Shown here piece by piece: positions 25,781 through 37,321 of a stretch of DNA of 63,944 bases. Both the position numbers and the translations under genes were made by a program. Numbering within the stretch: position 1 is the stretch's first letter; the number at the start of each line of letters is the position of its first letter. The stretch comes from Porogramme epimiltina (lineage: Eukaryota; Basidiomycota; Agaricomycetes; Polyporales; Polyporaceae): assembly GCA_900155495.1 (NCBI GenBank), contig FTLJ01000209.1, positions 1 to 63,944 on the forward strand. Reading direction: 5' to 3'. Below the pieces are notes generated by a model that saw only the letters and a list, made by a program, of their open reading frames with translations, ran no database searches and was not told the DNA's origin.

Positions 25781-25862
25781 GCCCACCGCGAGGGTCGAAC
25801 TCGCAGCCTTCAGATCACCCGCCTTAAGAGTCTGACGCTCTATCCGATTGAGCTAGGCGGGC
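25781..25862 (-). tRNA. tRNA-Lys (CUU) with 9-nt intron, copy 1
   Basis: The 82-nt gene folds into a complete cloverleaf: acceptor GCCCGCC/GGTGGGC (one G-U), D stem GCTC/GAGC, anticodon stem TCAGA/TCTGA with loop CTCTTAA, T stem GCGAG/CTCGC. Anticodon CTT reads lysine AAG codons. A 9-nt intron (AGGCGGGTG, 25816-25824) lies after position 37. A TTTT run follows on the minus strand as Pol III terminator. Identical in sequence to the copies at 45061 and 61171. Confidence 0.97.
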
Positions 25863-26142
25863 GTTGAGAGACACGAGCTGGAGGACGCTGTGACCGCAGT
25901 GGGATTTAGACTTCGGAGAGAAATGACCGTAGCCACGGCGTGCCGAGCGCAGGCTGAAGACAAGGTCCGTGGCGCCTAATTACGCCCAGGGCGACTCGGC
26001 CTCGGAACGCCTCTCGATCTGTCCCTCCCCCACGCCTCTCCCCAGCCCGGTCCACTCTTTTATTAACCCCCTCCCATCCACACTCTCCCCGGCACCCTCC
26101 CACCTCTTCTCCTTACCATCCTCACCCCCTCAGAGAGGGCTA

Positions 26143-28185
26143 ATGATCTCCACGCGCTTCTCCCGGTTCGCCGCCTTCGCCGCGGGTGCCCTCGCTCTCG
26201 CTGCCGGCGTCCAAGCTCTTCCAGCAGTCACTCGGAATGGCCGTTACCTCTATAATGCAGACGGGTCTCGGTTCTTCATCAAGGGTATTGCTTACCAGGA
26301 ACAGGGTGAGTTAGTCGCAGTCTTTCCGCACGGATCGAACAAACCGTCTGTTCCGCAGGGGAGCTCTCCACGGATCCTAACAACCCGTTCTCGGAGCCCT
26401 CGACGTTCATCGACCCTCTGACGGACGGCACTGCATGCTCTCGCGATGTAACGTTCCTCAAGCAGCTCACCGTCAACGCTGTTCGCATATACAGCGTCAA
26501 CTCGTCTCTCAACCATGATGACTGTATGAGCACCCTTAGTCAGGCCGGCATCTACACCATGTGCGTGTCTTGTCCTCATTTGCCATCCCTCCAGCTCCTC
26601 ACCGTTCTCTAGTATCGACCTCGCGCTCCCCGGAGAGGGCTCAATCGACCGCCTGAGCCCAGAGTGGACAACAGACTTGCTGGACCAATACATCAACACC
26701 ATCAACGCCTTCAAAAAGTACGACAACGTGCTCGCCTACAACGTTGGCAACGAGGTCATCACGGACCCCGGCGTTGAGACCGGTGCTGCGGCCTTCATAA
26801 AAGCCGCCGCCCGTGACGTTCGGTCATACCTGTATGTGCACACGTTCCCACTGAGGCGTTACGCTGACTCGTAGACTCCCACCGGCCTATATTCGCCTTG
26901 CCTAACGCGCTGGCGTCATTAGCAACTCCATTTCTTCGTCGGCACTCGTCGGTTATGCTGCAATTGACGGAGATGACAACTGGGTCCTCCCCCTCGCTGA
27001 GTACCTCTCTTGCGACCCCTCTAGCACCAATTCGGGATCGACAGCTATTGACCTCTTCGGTCTCAACAACTAGTACGTCCACTGCGCATTTGACACTTGG
27101 GAATGTGAGCTCATTAATAACATGACTTCACAGCGAGTGGTGTGGCGATGCGACTCCTTCCGTGTACAATGGGAAGAACGGCGACTTCGCTGGTTACAAC
27201 GTTCCCGCGTACTTCTCCGAGTTTGGTTGCGTTAGGGAGCCCCCACGTCTCTGGACGGAGGTCGGAACGATTTTCAGCGAGCCCATGTCCGACATCTGGT
27301 CCGGCGCGATGGCGTTTAGCTACTTCCCCGCTACGAGTAACGACGGTTCATTCGGTATGGTCACCATCGACTCCAGCACGAACCAGGTCACTACCAGCGA
27401 TGACTTCACCCGCCTCGTCAACCAATACAGTAACGTTTCGCTCCCGACCGTCCCCACGATGAGCAACGCAGGGTCGACGCAGTTCCCCAGCTGCCCGCCT
27501 CAGAACAGCACCTGGATGGCCTCGAACACGCTCCCGCCTACCCCGAACGACGCGTCGTGCAACTGTCTCAACTCTGTTCTGAGCTGCCTGTTCACGCCGC
27601 ACACGTCAAACGTCACGGCGATCGTTGGCCCGCTTCTCGACTTCACCTGCTCGGACCTCGGCCAGAACGGCGGTAACTGCGACGAAATCTCCGGCAACGG
27701 CACGACCGGCACGTACGGCCGCGTCGCGTTCTGCAGCCCTGGTACGCTTCTTTCCCTCTTCTCCCTTTACCCCCTTTCCTCGCACGTGCAAGAACGCTCA
27801 CAATTTCTCCGAACTTCCTCCTTTTTTTTTCTTTCTTGCAGAGACGAAGCTCTCGTTCGTCATGAGCGAGTTCTACGAGATCACGAACCGCGCCGCGACG
27901 TCGTGCGACTTCAGCGGGAACGCGACCGTCAACGCGAACGCGCCGTCGTCGATCCAGGACGCGTCCGCGGCCGCGAGCTCGTGCCTCGCGAACCCCTCCG
28001 CGACGTTCACGCCCTCCGCGCCCGCGTCGACGAGCGGCGCGTCCGGCTCGACCGGCACGGGCTCGAGCGGGAGCGGCGGCAACAGCGGGGCCGCGGGCCT
28101 CCTCGGCGCCGCGCCCCAGGCGATGGTCGGCGTCGCGGCCGCGTTCGCGCTCAGCGTGCTCGGGTCGGCGATGGTCCTCGCATAA
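26143..28185 (+). CDS. GPI-anchored GH72 beta-1,3-glucanosyltransferase (Gas/Gel family) with X8 domain
   Basis: Elongates and remodels beta-1,3-glucan at the outer face of the plasma membrane. The protein, about 550 residues, starts MISTRFSRF with a secretion signal ending near GVQALPAVTR. The GH72 domain shows RNGRYLYNADGSRFFIKGIAYQ, CSRDVTFLKQLTVNAVRIYSV, the acid/base glutamate in YNVGNEVI and the nucleophile in YFSEFGC. A cysteine-rich X8/CBM43-type domain follows (CNCLNSVLSC, LLDFTCS, GNCDEISGNGTTG, FCSPET). A Ser/Gly/Thr-rich linker and hydrophobic tail (MVGVAAAFALSVLGSAMVLA) end the protein and fit GPI attachment. Introns are short; one near 27744-27840 has a long pyrimidine tract before its AG. 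Stop at 28183-28185. Confidence 0.95.
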
Positions 28186-30856
28186 GGAGAGTGCGTCGCG
28201 CTCGCAGCGGCCGTAGGCGAGAGGGAGGGGGAGAAGGATGGAGTGCGGAGCGGAAGGAAGGAGACGCTCGCGCGAAACGCGGGGGCAGCAGGACCGACGG
28301 ACTCTTATGTAGCAATAGCGCGTCTTGCTCGGCCCCTCCTCGTTTCCGTGGGCGGTTGAGCGGTTGGTTGGGTGGAAGTTGGCAGCGGTTAGCCTTCGAC
28401 GTTCTCTTTATGTGTTTTTTTTTCTTCAATCTTGGATTGTACTCACCTCGCACGCCCCACGGCATCGATACGCTCGACGGACAGCGCCGCACAGTACCTA
28501 GTATTCCCCCCCGGATTATTACCCTCGGTTCCGGCGTTCCCCCACCGTACCCTAGCCACCCATCCACTACACCTATTCCTACGACACGCGCCGAGGCCCG
28601 TTCGCCGCGCTCGCACCGCGCGCGGCATTATGTATGTATGCATGCGCCGCCGCCAACACGCATCGGCGGCCGACGGCGATGGACCGCTGTCTCTCCACCA
28701 CACCCTTGTTACCCTGGAATTCGGAATGTACTTCACTGTACTGTCGGACGCTCGCGCTCGGGACCCCCGTATCGTTACCAACGACGATGTTGATACTCGA
28801 TGACCGCCTTTTTTTATAAATACATTCGGACCCTAGTACCCTAGGCCTTACTCCCCTTCCTCCCGTCGGGAGGCGGCGGTTTCGAACGAGGAAGGAGCCT
28901 GGCCGCGTGTGCGTCGGGATGCGCGGCGGCGCCCACGCGTTCGCGTCCTCCCGCGTTGCTGATATCGACGGTGGTCAGGTTATATTTGGCCCTCGGGAGT
29001 CGGGACGCTGCCGTACTGGAGAGGCCCTGCAGGACTCGGGATCAAATTCCGTCAGGCGGGTGGTACTGCAGGAACGGAACTCGTTACTCAATATTCGATC
29101 CGAACCCGCGAGCTGGGAGCTGGGCCCGTGATATGAGCTCGGGGCCGAGGGTAGTACCTGCACTATGACTCGGGCTACCCGCGTGGGACCGTAAAACCGC
29201 ATCACGTCCTGACAGAGGCGCATGTACACCTTCCAGAGCCTCGGGAGGCCCAGGGGGAGCAACCCAGAGTCCCGCGGCGAGCTGTCAGATATCAGATTCG
29301 TGCCAAAGGCGGCCCGCGCCGTGCCTGGTCCTGGCCGGCCGCCCTGGCCACCGTGAGCACGTCCACGGGCGTAGCTCGCATTACCGCGGTTCACGTAGTA
29401 TGTACTCGGTTTTGAAACCCTTTTCCTCCTCACGAAGGCGCGCCGCGAGTCCGCGCGAGAAAGGCAAACGCGTAAACCCGCGGCGATCTACTCAGTTCCG
29501 GCGTCGCCTCCGGTGGGGCCTCCGTGTCCCCTCCCGAAACCTAAAAAATACGGTTGGGGTGGGGCGGGGAGGTAGGACGCCCCCGTACAACAGCACCGTT
29601 ACGCAATCCTCAAAAAAAGGCTGCGGTCTATGTGCAACTGTGCAGTGAGTTGCCTCGGTCGTAATGGGGCGCAGCGTCGCTCCGGCGAAAGTTGGAAGCG
29701 GTATGTCCTGCCGCCAGCACAGGCCAGAGTGGAGCAAGTAAATCCAGTGCCCCGTCCGCAACTCAGTATGTAAGTCAGTGTAAGTATGTACATACTCAAA
29801 GTTTACCGCGAGCGCCCGCGCGCGGTAGTCCTCGAGTGGATCGGCTGCAACCACAAATAACCGGGGCGTCCGTGACGTATGCGCGCGAGGCGGGAGAGTG
29901 GGGGCCATCGATCGGGCAGCGTCCTCGGCATTTCGGTGGCTGTGGAACGTGCTGCCACGAGGTTACCACCGCCGCCACGCATCCCTTGGCACGCCGGGCG
30001 CGTACTGCGCGACTTCACGCGCACGCCTCGTGAGCACCGTCGAGTGAGCGACAAGCCATTTTTTTCTACACGCACTAGGGGTCCATGTGACGCACCCTGC
30101 GACCCGCCAGAACCCTCGCCAGCAGGAGCACCCGCACTACTTCCGGCATGGGCGGCCGGGCGGCGAAGCTCCAGCAGCTTCCTCGGCTCACCGCAAGCGG
30201 CAGCTCCCCGGCCTTCTCGAGTGAAAAAAAAGAACGCGGCGGGGGCAAGGCGAGGCTGCTCCGCCAGCTCCGAGCCTCCGGCCGCCCCCAGTTCCCCCAT
30301 CCCTCCCCTTCGAACACCCGATGGGGAGACACGCCACGCGGCCGCCGTCCGTGCAAATGCCATTACGCCAAATGCTAAGTAGCGCCCCAGACGGCGCATG
30401 GGGCGGCGGCGGTGAGATCGGAGGTTGGCACGGTGCCTTTCACGTTCCGCGCCAAACGCGCTGACGGGCGGGCGCACCACGCCAGAGCCACCCTGAAACG
30501 TCGTGCCGCAGTGGCAGAATCAACGGCCAACGATGGAGACGTGACGGCGGAACAGATTGGTCGCTCAAACGGTGTTGGACAGCGGGCACATAGCGAGAAG
30601 TCAAAAAAATGCGCAAACCTCAAGAGTCCGTGTGTCGTCGTCATAAGAGTGAGTAGTCCGGGAAGTTGAGGAACAACAAGTCAAGAGTAGGTGTAGAAAT
30701 GGTATGTAGCGTACGAGTTCGAACGGGCTGGTATGGTCATATGGGGGACAATGCAATTGCCAGGGACGTCAATCTAGACGTCATATTACTTGAATTGAAA
30801 CCGCGCGGCTCAATGTCACAAAACGCAACAGTTCGTGTTGGGGCCTACGAATGCTT
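28186..30856. other. Gene-free region between convergent wall-enzyme genes
   Basis: About 2.7 kb with no recognised gene. The longest open frames (up to about 225 codons on the minus strand near 29.8-30.5 kb) are Arg/Gly/Pro-rich, conflict with one another and match nothing known. Homopolymer runs occur (T8 near 28419, T8 near 28809, A7 near 30224). The ends must hold the 3' UTRs of the two convergent genes; the middle is unexplained. Confidence 0.55.
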
Positions 30857-32423
30857 TTACAGCACGACTGCCGTCATGCCCGAAACGAGCGCGAGGCCCA
30901 TCGCGACGAGCGAACCGGGGGCAGCGAACGAGCTGAGCGCGCCGTTGGAAGCGTCGCCAGACGATCCGCTGCTCGAGGACTGCGATCCGGAAGCGCTGCC
31001 AGTGGAGGTCCCTGTGAAAACAGAGGTTGGAATGGTGGTGATCGCTGTAAGTACGCTTGATGTTTGCTTACCACCGATAGGGTTAGTTGTGTTGTCGTTC
31101 GTCTCAATGTACGCGTTCGAGAGCGGCTCGCCCAAGCAGGAAATGATGGGCTCGATCTTGAACGCAGGCTGGTGCGCCAGGGCATCGGGAAGGATGTAGC
31201 CAGTGGCGATGTCGACCGACTGCTGGAACAGATCGTGCTCAAGAACGATGAAGCCGGTGCTGATGGTGGTGGCATTGCCGATGATGTTCTCCCAGTTGTT
31301 CAGAACCTGGGTGGACGTGGTGAGGCCACCGGCGATGTTGAAGTCTGAATATACAAGGTCATGATGAGACGGCACGCGACTACTAGAACTGAACAAGACG
31401 CACCACCAGTATCGAAGGTGGCAGTGGGGCTGATGCGAGTCCAGATGGAAGTCTTGAGGCCCATGGCGGTGGCGATCGCGCGAACACGGTTGTCGACGTC
31501 GCCGAAGGGGGGACGCCAGAACGTGGGAGTAACACCAGTAACATCCTTCATGATCTTCTTGGTCCACCCGAGCTCAGCAATGATCTGTTCGTTGGACAGC
31601 GTCGTCATCTCGGGGTGGCTCCATGTGTGCACCGCAAGCTGATGCTGGGCCATGAACTCCTCCTGGAGGAGCGCAGGGTAGGAAATGGCACGGGAGCCAA
31701 CGACGAAGAAGGTCGCCTTGAGGTTGACGGAGTCGAGGTAGTTGAGGAGGGTGCCGGTGTGGAGAGCGGGTCCATCGTCGTACGTGAGGCCCCAGGTAAG
31801 CTTATCGGGGCACTCAGTGATATCATCATCCGCCTGGCATCCACCACAAGTCCACCAGCAGCGGCTACTGTCGGCGGCGGCCTCCGCGTTCGCAGAGCAG
31901 CCACCCGCAACGGTCGCGGTGATGTTGGGGATGGTCACACCGGACGCCGCGACCTCCGCGATCCATTGCTGCACCTCGTCGGAGTCAATCGGCGGGGTCT
32001 TGTCCAACGTCGGGTAGTTGGAGGGGAGGAGGGTGGCAGCTGCGGACGAAAAGTTGTGTTGAGCGGGCGGGCCGCGCAGCGCGATGGGTAAACCTTACCG
32101 TTCGGGAGGGCGGGGGCGCTAGAGAGGAAGGTGGGCGTTACACCGCCCGCGAAGGTGGTTGTTGCGGCGACGGTGGGTTCTGAAGACGCGCCCGAGGAGA
32201 TCTCAGAGAGCGGGACGGCGGAAGGGTTTGTGGACGCGAGCGTGAAGGTGAGCGTGGGGGTGGAGAGGGCAGAGGTGGCTCCGGAGGCAGCACTGGCGCT
32301 TGCGACGCTGGTGGCGGCGCTGGAGGCGGCGGAGGTAACGGTAGTGGAGCCAGAGGCCGCAGCCGCGTTCTGCGCGGAGACCAGGGCGGGGAGGACGAGG
32401 GCGGGGAGGAGAGCAAGGATCAT
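30857..32423 (-). CDS. GPI-type chitin deacetylase (carbohydrate esterase family 4)
   Basis: Converts chitin to chitosan in the wall. The start at 32423 gives a signal peptide MILALLPALVLPALVSAQ, then a long Ser/Thr/Ala-rich region. The CE4 domain holds all five catalytic motifs: TYDDGP (catalytic base and metal Asp), HTWSHPEM (metal histidines), RPPFGDVDNR, SIWTRISPTA (tryptophan motif) and VLEHDL (catalytic His). A cysteine group (CWWTCGGCQADDDITECP) precedes the domain, as in other basidiomycete members. The C terminus is Ser/Gly-rich with a hydrophobic end (LVAMGLALVSGMTAVVL), consistent with GPI anchoring. About 480 residues with few introns, one near 31346-31405. It faces the GH72 gene across a gene-free gap. 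Confidence 0.94.
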
Positions 32424-32876
32424 GGCGGGAGGAGTAAAGAACGTAGGGATAAGGGCGACGTCGGAAGGGCGCGCTCCTCTAGCAGGCAGGAGGCTTGTGC
32501 TCAGCGTGGATGAGACCGATGGAGAGAGGGAAGCGGTGGGCCCGCCGTCCGTCTTTTGCTTTTGGGGCCTTCTCGGCGGGACAACACCCGCAAACAGCGC
32601 GCCACTCGCCCAGACGCAATTCATGCCATGACAGCCTTGCAGATTGCAGCAGCCACCAAACTTAGCATCCAATACACTCCGCACTATATTTAGCATCCAG
32701 CCTTTGCGTCCCTTCCCATCTGCCGAACATGCAAACATACCCCCGAATCCCGGCGCTCTCCGGCCGCCCCCCGGCATGCCGCCGCCTCCACTCCGGTCCT
32801 CGCGTCCGCACCGCGCCCGCAGCACGCCCACCCAAACATCACGCACCCGACCCCCGTCCACGCGTCCTCCGAGCCT
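32424..32876. other. Region between the SET/NAP stop and the chitin deacetylase start
   Basis: 453 bases holding the chaperone gene 3' UTR and the deacetylase promoter on the minus strand. No gene is seen. Confidence 0.45.
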
Positions 32877-34070
32877 TTACGCCTTCTTCTGCTTTTTCGG
32901 CCGCGGCTTCTCCAGGTCAATTTCCTCCTCGTCGTCCTCGTCCTCTTCGTCGTCCTCGTCGTCGCTGTCCACGTCCTCCCCGCCCGCCTGGCCCAGGAAG
33001 TACTCGATCGCCTCGGGGAACACGTCGTTCGCGATCGTGACCCCGACCTGTGCACCCAGAAACGCGGCCGCGCGCGGTCCCTGATCAGTATTCGTCCGCA
33101 CAGGCACGCTAGTCCGAACGGAACGCACGTCGAACGGATCCTCTGCCGCCTCGAAAAAGTTGAAGAAGCTCCCGCCCTCGGACGGCAGGTCGTCGTCGTC
33201 GTCCTTCAGCTGCGGGTGCTGCTTCGTCAGGTTCTTCGAGTCGTCCTTCCAGTTAATTTTGGTCGCCTGCCCCGTCCGTCCGTTAGCCCTCGCTCTCTTT
33301 CACCCGAGGCAACGAAGGGGACGCGTCGAAGCACGCGTCGCCCCACCAAGGCACGGCTCACCTGTGGCTGCACATCGCGCTCCCAGGAGAACTCAAGCAT
33401 CGTCTCCGTGATGCCGTCCGCGTCCGCCTGGTCGTCCGTCTCGACCGGCGGCGGGACATATTTGTATTCCTTCTTGAGCACCGTGTTCGAGAAGTACGGG
33501 TTCTCTTTGAAGTGCTGCATCTCACGAGTCAGCGACCCCTCTTTGTACGCGTCACCCGGGACGCATGCGCGCGCGCGCACCCGCATATATGCGTGCGGGG
33601 AGGGGTACTCACGAACTCAAGAGTAAAGCAGCGCGACTCGGCGGTGTCGCGCACGAGCCAGAGGTCCTCAAGGTAGCTCAGCGCGGCCTGGTCCGACGCG
33701 TGCTGGGCGTGCATCCCAATCAGGGGGTGGTTCATGAGCGCGACGGGCCAGAACTTGTTAATGGCCTTGACAATTGCGCGCCGCTTTTCGTACACGGGCG
33801 TCATCTTCAGCTGTGCGTGGCGCTCTGCAAGGACGACGCGTCGCGCCCGCCGTCAGTCGCGCCGCATACCGACAAGGGGGGCGGGGGGATGTGGGAAGGG
33901 GGCATGTGGGGGTGGGAAGAGCACGTACCGAGCGCGAGCTCGACGCGGGCCACGTCCTTCTGGACACTCTGGAGCTTGACGGCATCCTCGTCGCTGAGCT
34001 CGACGTCGCCGAGGGGGTTCTTTTCGATGTCCGCGCCGGGGGACGCCCGCTTTACTCCCTTGTTGCTCAT
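32877..34070 (-). CDS. SET/Vps75-like NAP-family histone chaperone
   Basis: Nucleosome assembly family protein of the SET (TAF-I) type, expected to bind histones in the nucleus. Starts MSNKGVKRASPGADIEKN at 34070, chosen because it precedes the dimerisation helix (ELSDEDAVKLQSVQKDVARVELALE). The earmuff domain follows with KFWPVALMNHPLIG, LSYLEDLWLVRD, FHFKENPYFSN, LKKEYKYVPP and the NFFEAAED segment. The end is an aspartate/glutamate-rich acidic tail (coded near 32925-32985) followed by a basic KPRPKKQKKA that resembles a nuclear localisation signal. About 300 residues, four short introns, stop at 32877-32879. Confidence 0.9.
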
Positions 34071-34403
34071 GGCTGTCGGTGTGCGTGCAGAAGAGTGTGA
34101 TGGGTAATTTTCCCCGTTACGCGCGCGCGTGCCCTTCACGCCCGAAGTTCGAGTCGGAGTTGTCACGCTCTTAGTTCGAACTCCGCTGTGGCGTAGCGCT
34201 CGTGCCCCACAGCCGCCCCCTCTTCATGCCGCGAGTCCAGCGTGCAACTCCGAGCATATCTCGCTCCATCCGTTGGAAAAAAGATACCGTGTCATGCATT
34301 ACCATATATACGTAGAATACCAGCCACACAGTATCGTCCAGGAGCCCCAGTCCCGCAATCCTGTCCATACCCACATCGTGACGAAATGAACCCAACCGAG
34401 CGG

Positions 34404-37171
34404 TCAATCAACGCGCTTGGTTCCCATCTCAATCTCCTCCAGCCTCTTGCTCTTCGCACGGCGGTGCTGCTCGATGGCGTTGGCTTGCGCCACCGCAGCA
34501 TTCTTGACCTTCTCAAGGGGTAAGCCAAGTCCCTTACCGTGGTGTCCGGAACGGAAGCCCGGGCCCTCGTAGTAAATGATGTCAGTGAGGGGCTGGAGGC
34601 GCGGCCAGTTGACGTATTCAATGCCGTGGATGAAGATAAAGACCAGGGTGACGGTGGCGAGGAAGAACCAGAGCATGAAGTAGTAGAAAAGAGAGTAGTC
34701 TGCGCAGAAAACAACAGGGAGTTCAATCAACAGATACCGGGAAAAGTGGAAGCCAAAAACTGACCGGAGGTGCGTGGGAGCGTCATCCCGGCACAGATCA
34801 TAAACAGCGAGAATCCGAGAATGTACGGGGGCTAACGCAGCGTCGCCGCGGTGTGTGCATGAGCTCGGTCCACGCATGCCATTTCGGCACCTGAGGGTAC
34901 TCACCGCGCGGATAAGGAGCGGTCTGCGGTCTACAACCAGCGTGGAGGGGTTCCATCCCCGCCGCGGCCACCACGCCCCGGTCATAAGGTCGAAAGCGTC
35001 CTGCACAGAATGAGCGTCAGGCCGCTGCATCTCCTCGGCACATGCAAATAACTCGCCTGCCGGGCGCCATCGAAGAAGTTATTTTTGAGGTACCGGACGA
35101 CCGAGTTGAGGCCGTCCTCGAGCAGACCCTTGCGCGTACGCTTCCCTGTGCGCGTGAAGTCGGTCTTCAGGGCCCCCGTGCCGCTGTATGCAATGGAAAT
35201 GAAGTTGGCGTGATCCGCCCACACTGAAGGCCAAAAATAAGCCGGCGGGACACGGATGGGACGTAATCGACGCGGCACGTACTCTCCCGGAAGTCGCGGG
35301 TCAGCTCTTCATAGTTGTCTATCGAGTCGTTCTCCTGAATCACCCGAAGGTCCTTCAGTTGACGGTCGAGCGTCCACTTCGCGATGGCCGCCTGTGCGAC
35401 GTTAGTGCGGTCGAGGTTGTCCATGCAATTCGTCCGGGTGACACCAGTCTGCAGCTTTGCCGGCTCGGACTTGTTCGCGTCCAGATGGAAATAGCTACAT
35501 GGAGTGATTGAGTGGTTTGACACCCTTCACAAACGAACGCTGAAGCTTAACTCACCCCCGGCGGACCAGGTCTTCTTCTAGCTTCTCCAGGAGCACGCTG
35601 ATGCGGTCCCAGCGCATGTTCTTGCACTCAGTGTGGAAGTCGAAGTACTCGTATTTGGCCTTCGGCATGTTCGCCTGGACGCGGTACTTAGGAGACTGTA
35701 CCGACACGCAAATGTACACGCATACCTCCGCCATGTACTTCTCGAAGGCCTCTTTCACGGGCTTCTCGTGACCCTTATGGTTCACCAAGTTCACCAGACT
35801 TGTCTCGCCGTACAGGTTCGTGAGTTCTTGCAAATGCGCACGCGTGGCATCGACCTATAACCGGTGAACCTCGTGCCCAGGCGGCTTAACCACGACGGGG
35901 ATTCCTCACCGTGTCCTGCAGCTCCATGATCTGTACGTCCGGCTTGTACCGGATAGTGTTGACTTCGGCCCAGTACACCGGGATGCTGCCCCTAATCTGG
36001 ACGAAACTCAGCTGGGTACCAGATTCGTCACCAACGAGGAGGATCTGCTCCGTCTCGTTGAAGTTGGCAACGTGCCCTTCGGCGTCGATGCCGCGCCTGA
36101 AATAGCGTGTTCCCGCACGGTAGCGGGATCGCCGGCTGATGAGGCAGAGGCGAAGCTGGTAAATACTAATGCGGACGGGTCGGATGTCGAAGGCTGGTGG
36201 AATGAGTATGGGTCTTCGAAGAAGAGAGATGTATTTTTAGAAGACTCACTGCCATAGATCACTGGGAGGATGTAGGGGCTGAGCTGCAGGCATGTTCAGT
36301 CAAGGGATGGGGGAGTTCGTCGCGTGTAAGCGTCCACTAACATTCTGGTCTGCGTTTGTAGACGTGATGTCTATGAACCGTGTATGGAGGTACCTGCAGC
36401 GAGATAATTCAGCCACCGCCATTAGGTTGGATGAAAGTTCGCTCGCACTTGTTCCAGAAGAAACGGTCGTCGGCCTCGGGGCTTAAATTAGCACCTGGCA
36501 CGAAGCAATAAGACGAGTAACTCACAATCTCCCAAAGTGCCTTCTCTCCGTCCTCTTTCAACGAGTGCCACTGTGCTTGTAGCCTTCTTGTGATATCCCA
36601 CGCATAGCTGAAGTAGAACATGCCGCCTTGCAAATGAGACCTTACTAGAGCCAATAGATGCGCCTCGACAGTGTTTGGGGGTGTCTGAACCGAGACGTCT
36701 GGGTTTAGGGGGAGAATGTCGTATTCCGTGGCACGGTAAATGTTCTGTCGCATAATGTGCCCACGGAGCTCTCGTCCAGTGATGACAATAATATATTCGG
36801 CTGGTTGTGGTGATTGGGATGAGATTCAGGGGGCGACCGGGGTGTAACAACGTACACATGGCGAGCGATATCATTCCATATATGCCATATATTGTCTTCA
36901 CGGACCGCTCTGCGTTGGGCGGCAAAGGAGTGTTTGGGGCTAGGAAATATGTTGGTATCTATCCCTTCGATGCAGCGCAATAAGACGCACCATTGAGCAC
37001 GATGTCTCCAGAGTTCCGGTATATCGTCAGAGAGCGCGCCCCCACCGGCTCAACGGGAACGAACGTATATGTCTCGTTCCCGTCAATGTACCTAAACGCT
37101 CTTTGTTAGCCCTCGCACACAGTTATATAGGGTGCGACGCACAAGTTCAGACGATGGTGGACGGACTTCAT
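34404..37171 (-). CDS. SAC1: Sac1 phosphoinositide phosphatase
   Basis: ER/Golgi membrane phosphatase that removes phosphates from PI4P and related lipids. The first exon is tiny: [10 protein letters not shown], then a 5' splice site, resuming [15 protein letters not shown]. The Sac domain shows [33 protein letters not shown] and the catalytic loop [13 protein letters not shown] (C-x5-R-T). [15 protein letters not shown] and a [12 protein letters not shown] helix come next. Two membrane helices end the protein: [13 protein letters not shown] and [24 protein letters not shown] polar tail ending [14 protein letters not shown] follows. About 630 residues, roughly ten introns; all key motifs are intact. 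Stop at 34404-34406. Only 150 bp separate its start from that of the U2A' gene. Confidence 0.95.
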
Positions 37172-37321
37172 GGCGGAGGTGGTGGGAGGAAAGGGAGATG
37201 GATGCAGACCGTACCGCCAACGCGGCGCAGGCACGGGCAGCGCGCAGGCGCGTCGTGATTGCGCGCCACACGTGCGCGAGGCTCTCGCGGTCTCGTTCAC
37301 GTCCGTTCGCGCTCGACCGCC
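37172..37321. promoter_or_regulatory. Compact bidirectional promoter, SAC1 / U2A'
   Basis: Exactly 150 bases lie between the two outward-facing ATGs, so both core promoters and both 5' UTRs must fit or overlap neighbouring coding sequence. GC-rich, no TATA box seen. Confidence 0.7.

Noticed and set aside
27162..28793. 543-codon plus-strand frame running past the end of the GH72 gene
   Set aside because: It begins inside the GH72 coding frame but reads through an intron at about 27744-27840 and changes to Arg-rich sequence; the spliced GH72 frame ends at 28185.
29803..30480. 225-codon open frame on the minus strand in the gap after the GH72 gene
   Set aside because: Arg/Gly/Ala-rich, matches nothing known, overlaps long frames on the opposite strand and lies in GC-rich sequence where stop codons are rare.
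31935..32861. Longer N terminus for the chitin deacetylase, starting near 32861
   Set aside because: The Met at 32423 begins a clean signal peptide; upstream residues are low-complexity and would bury it.
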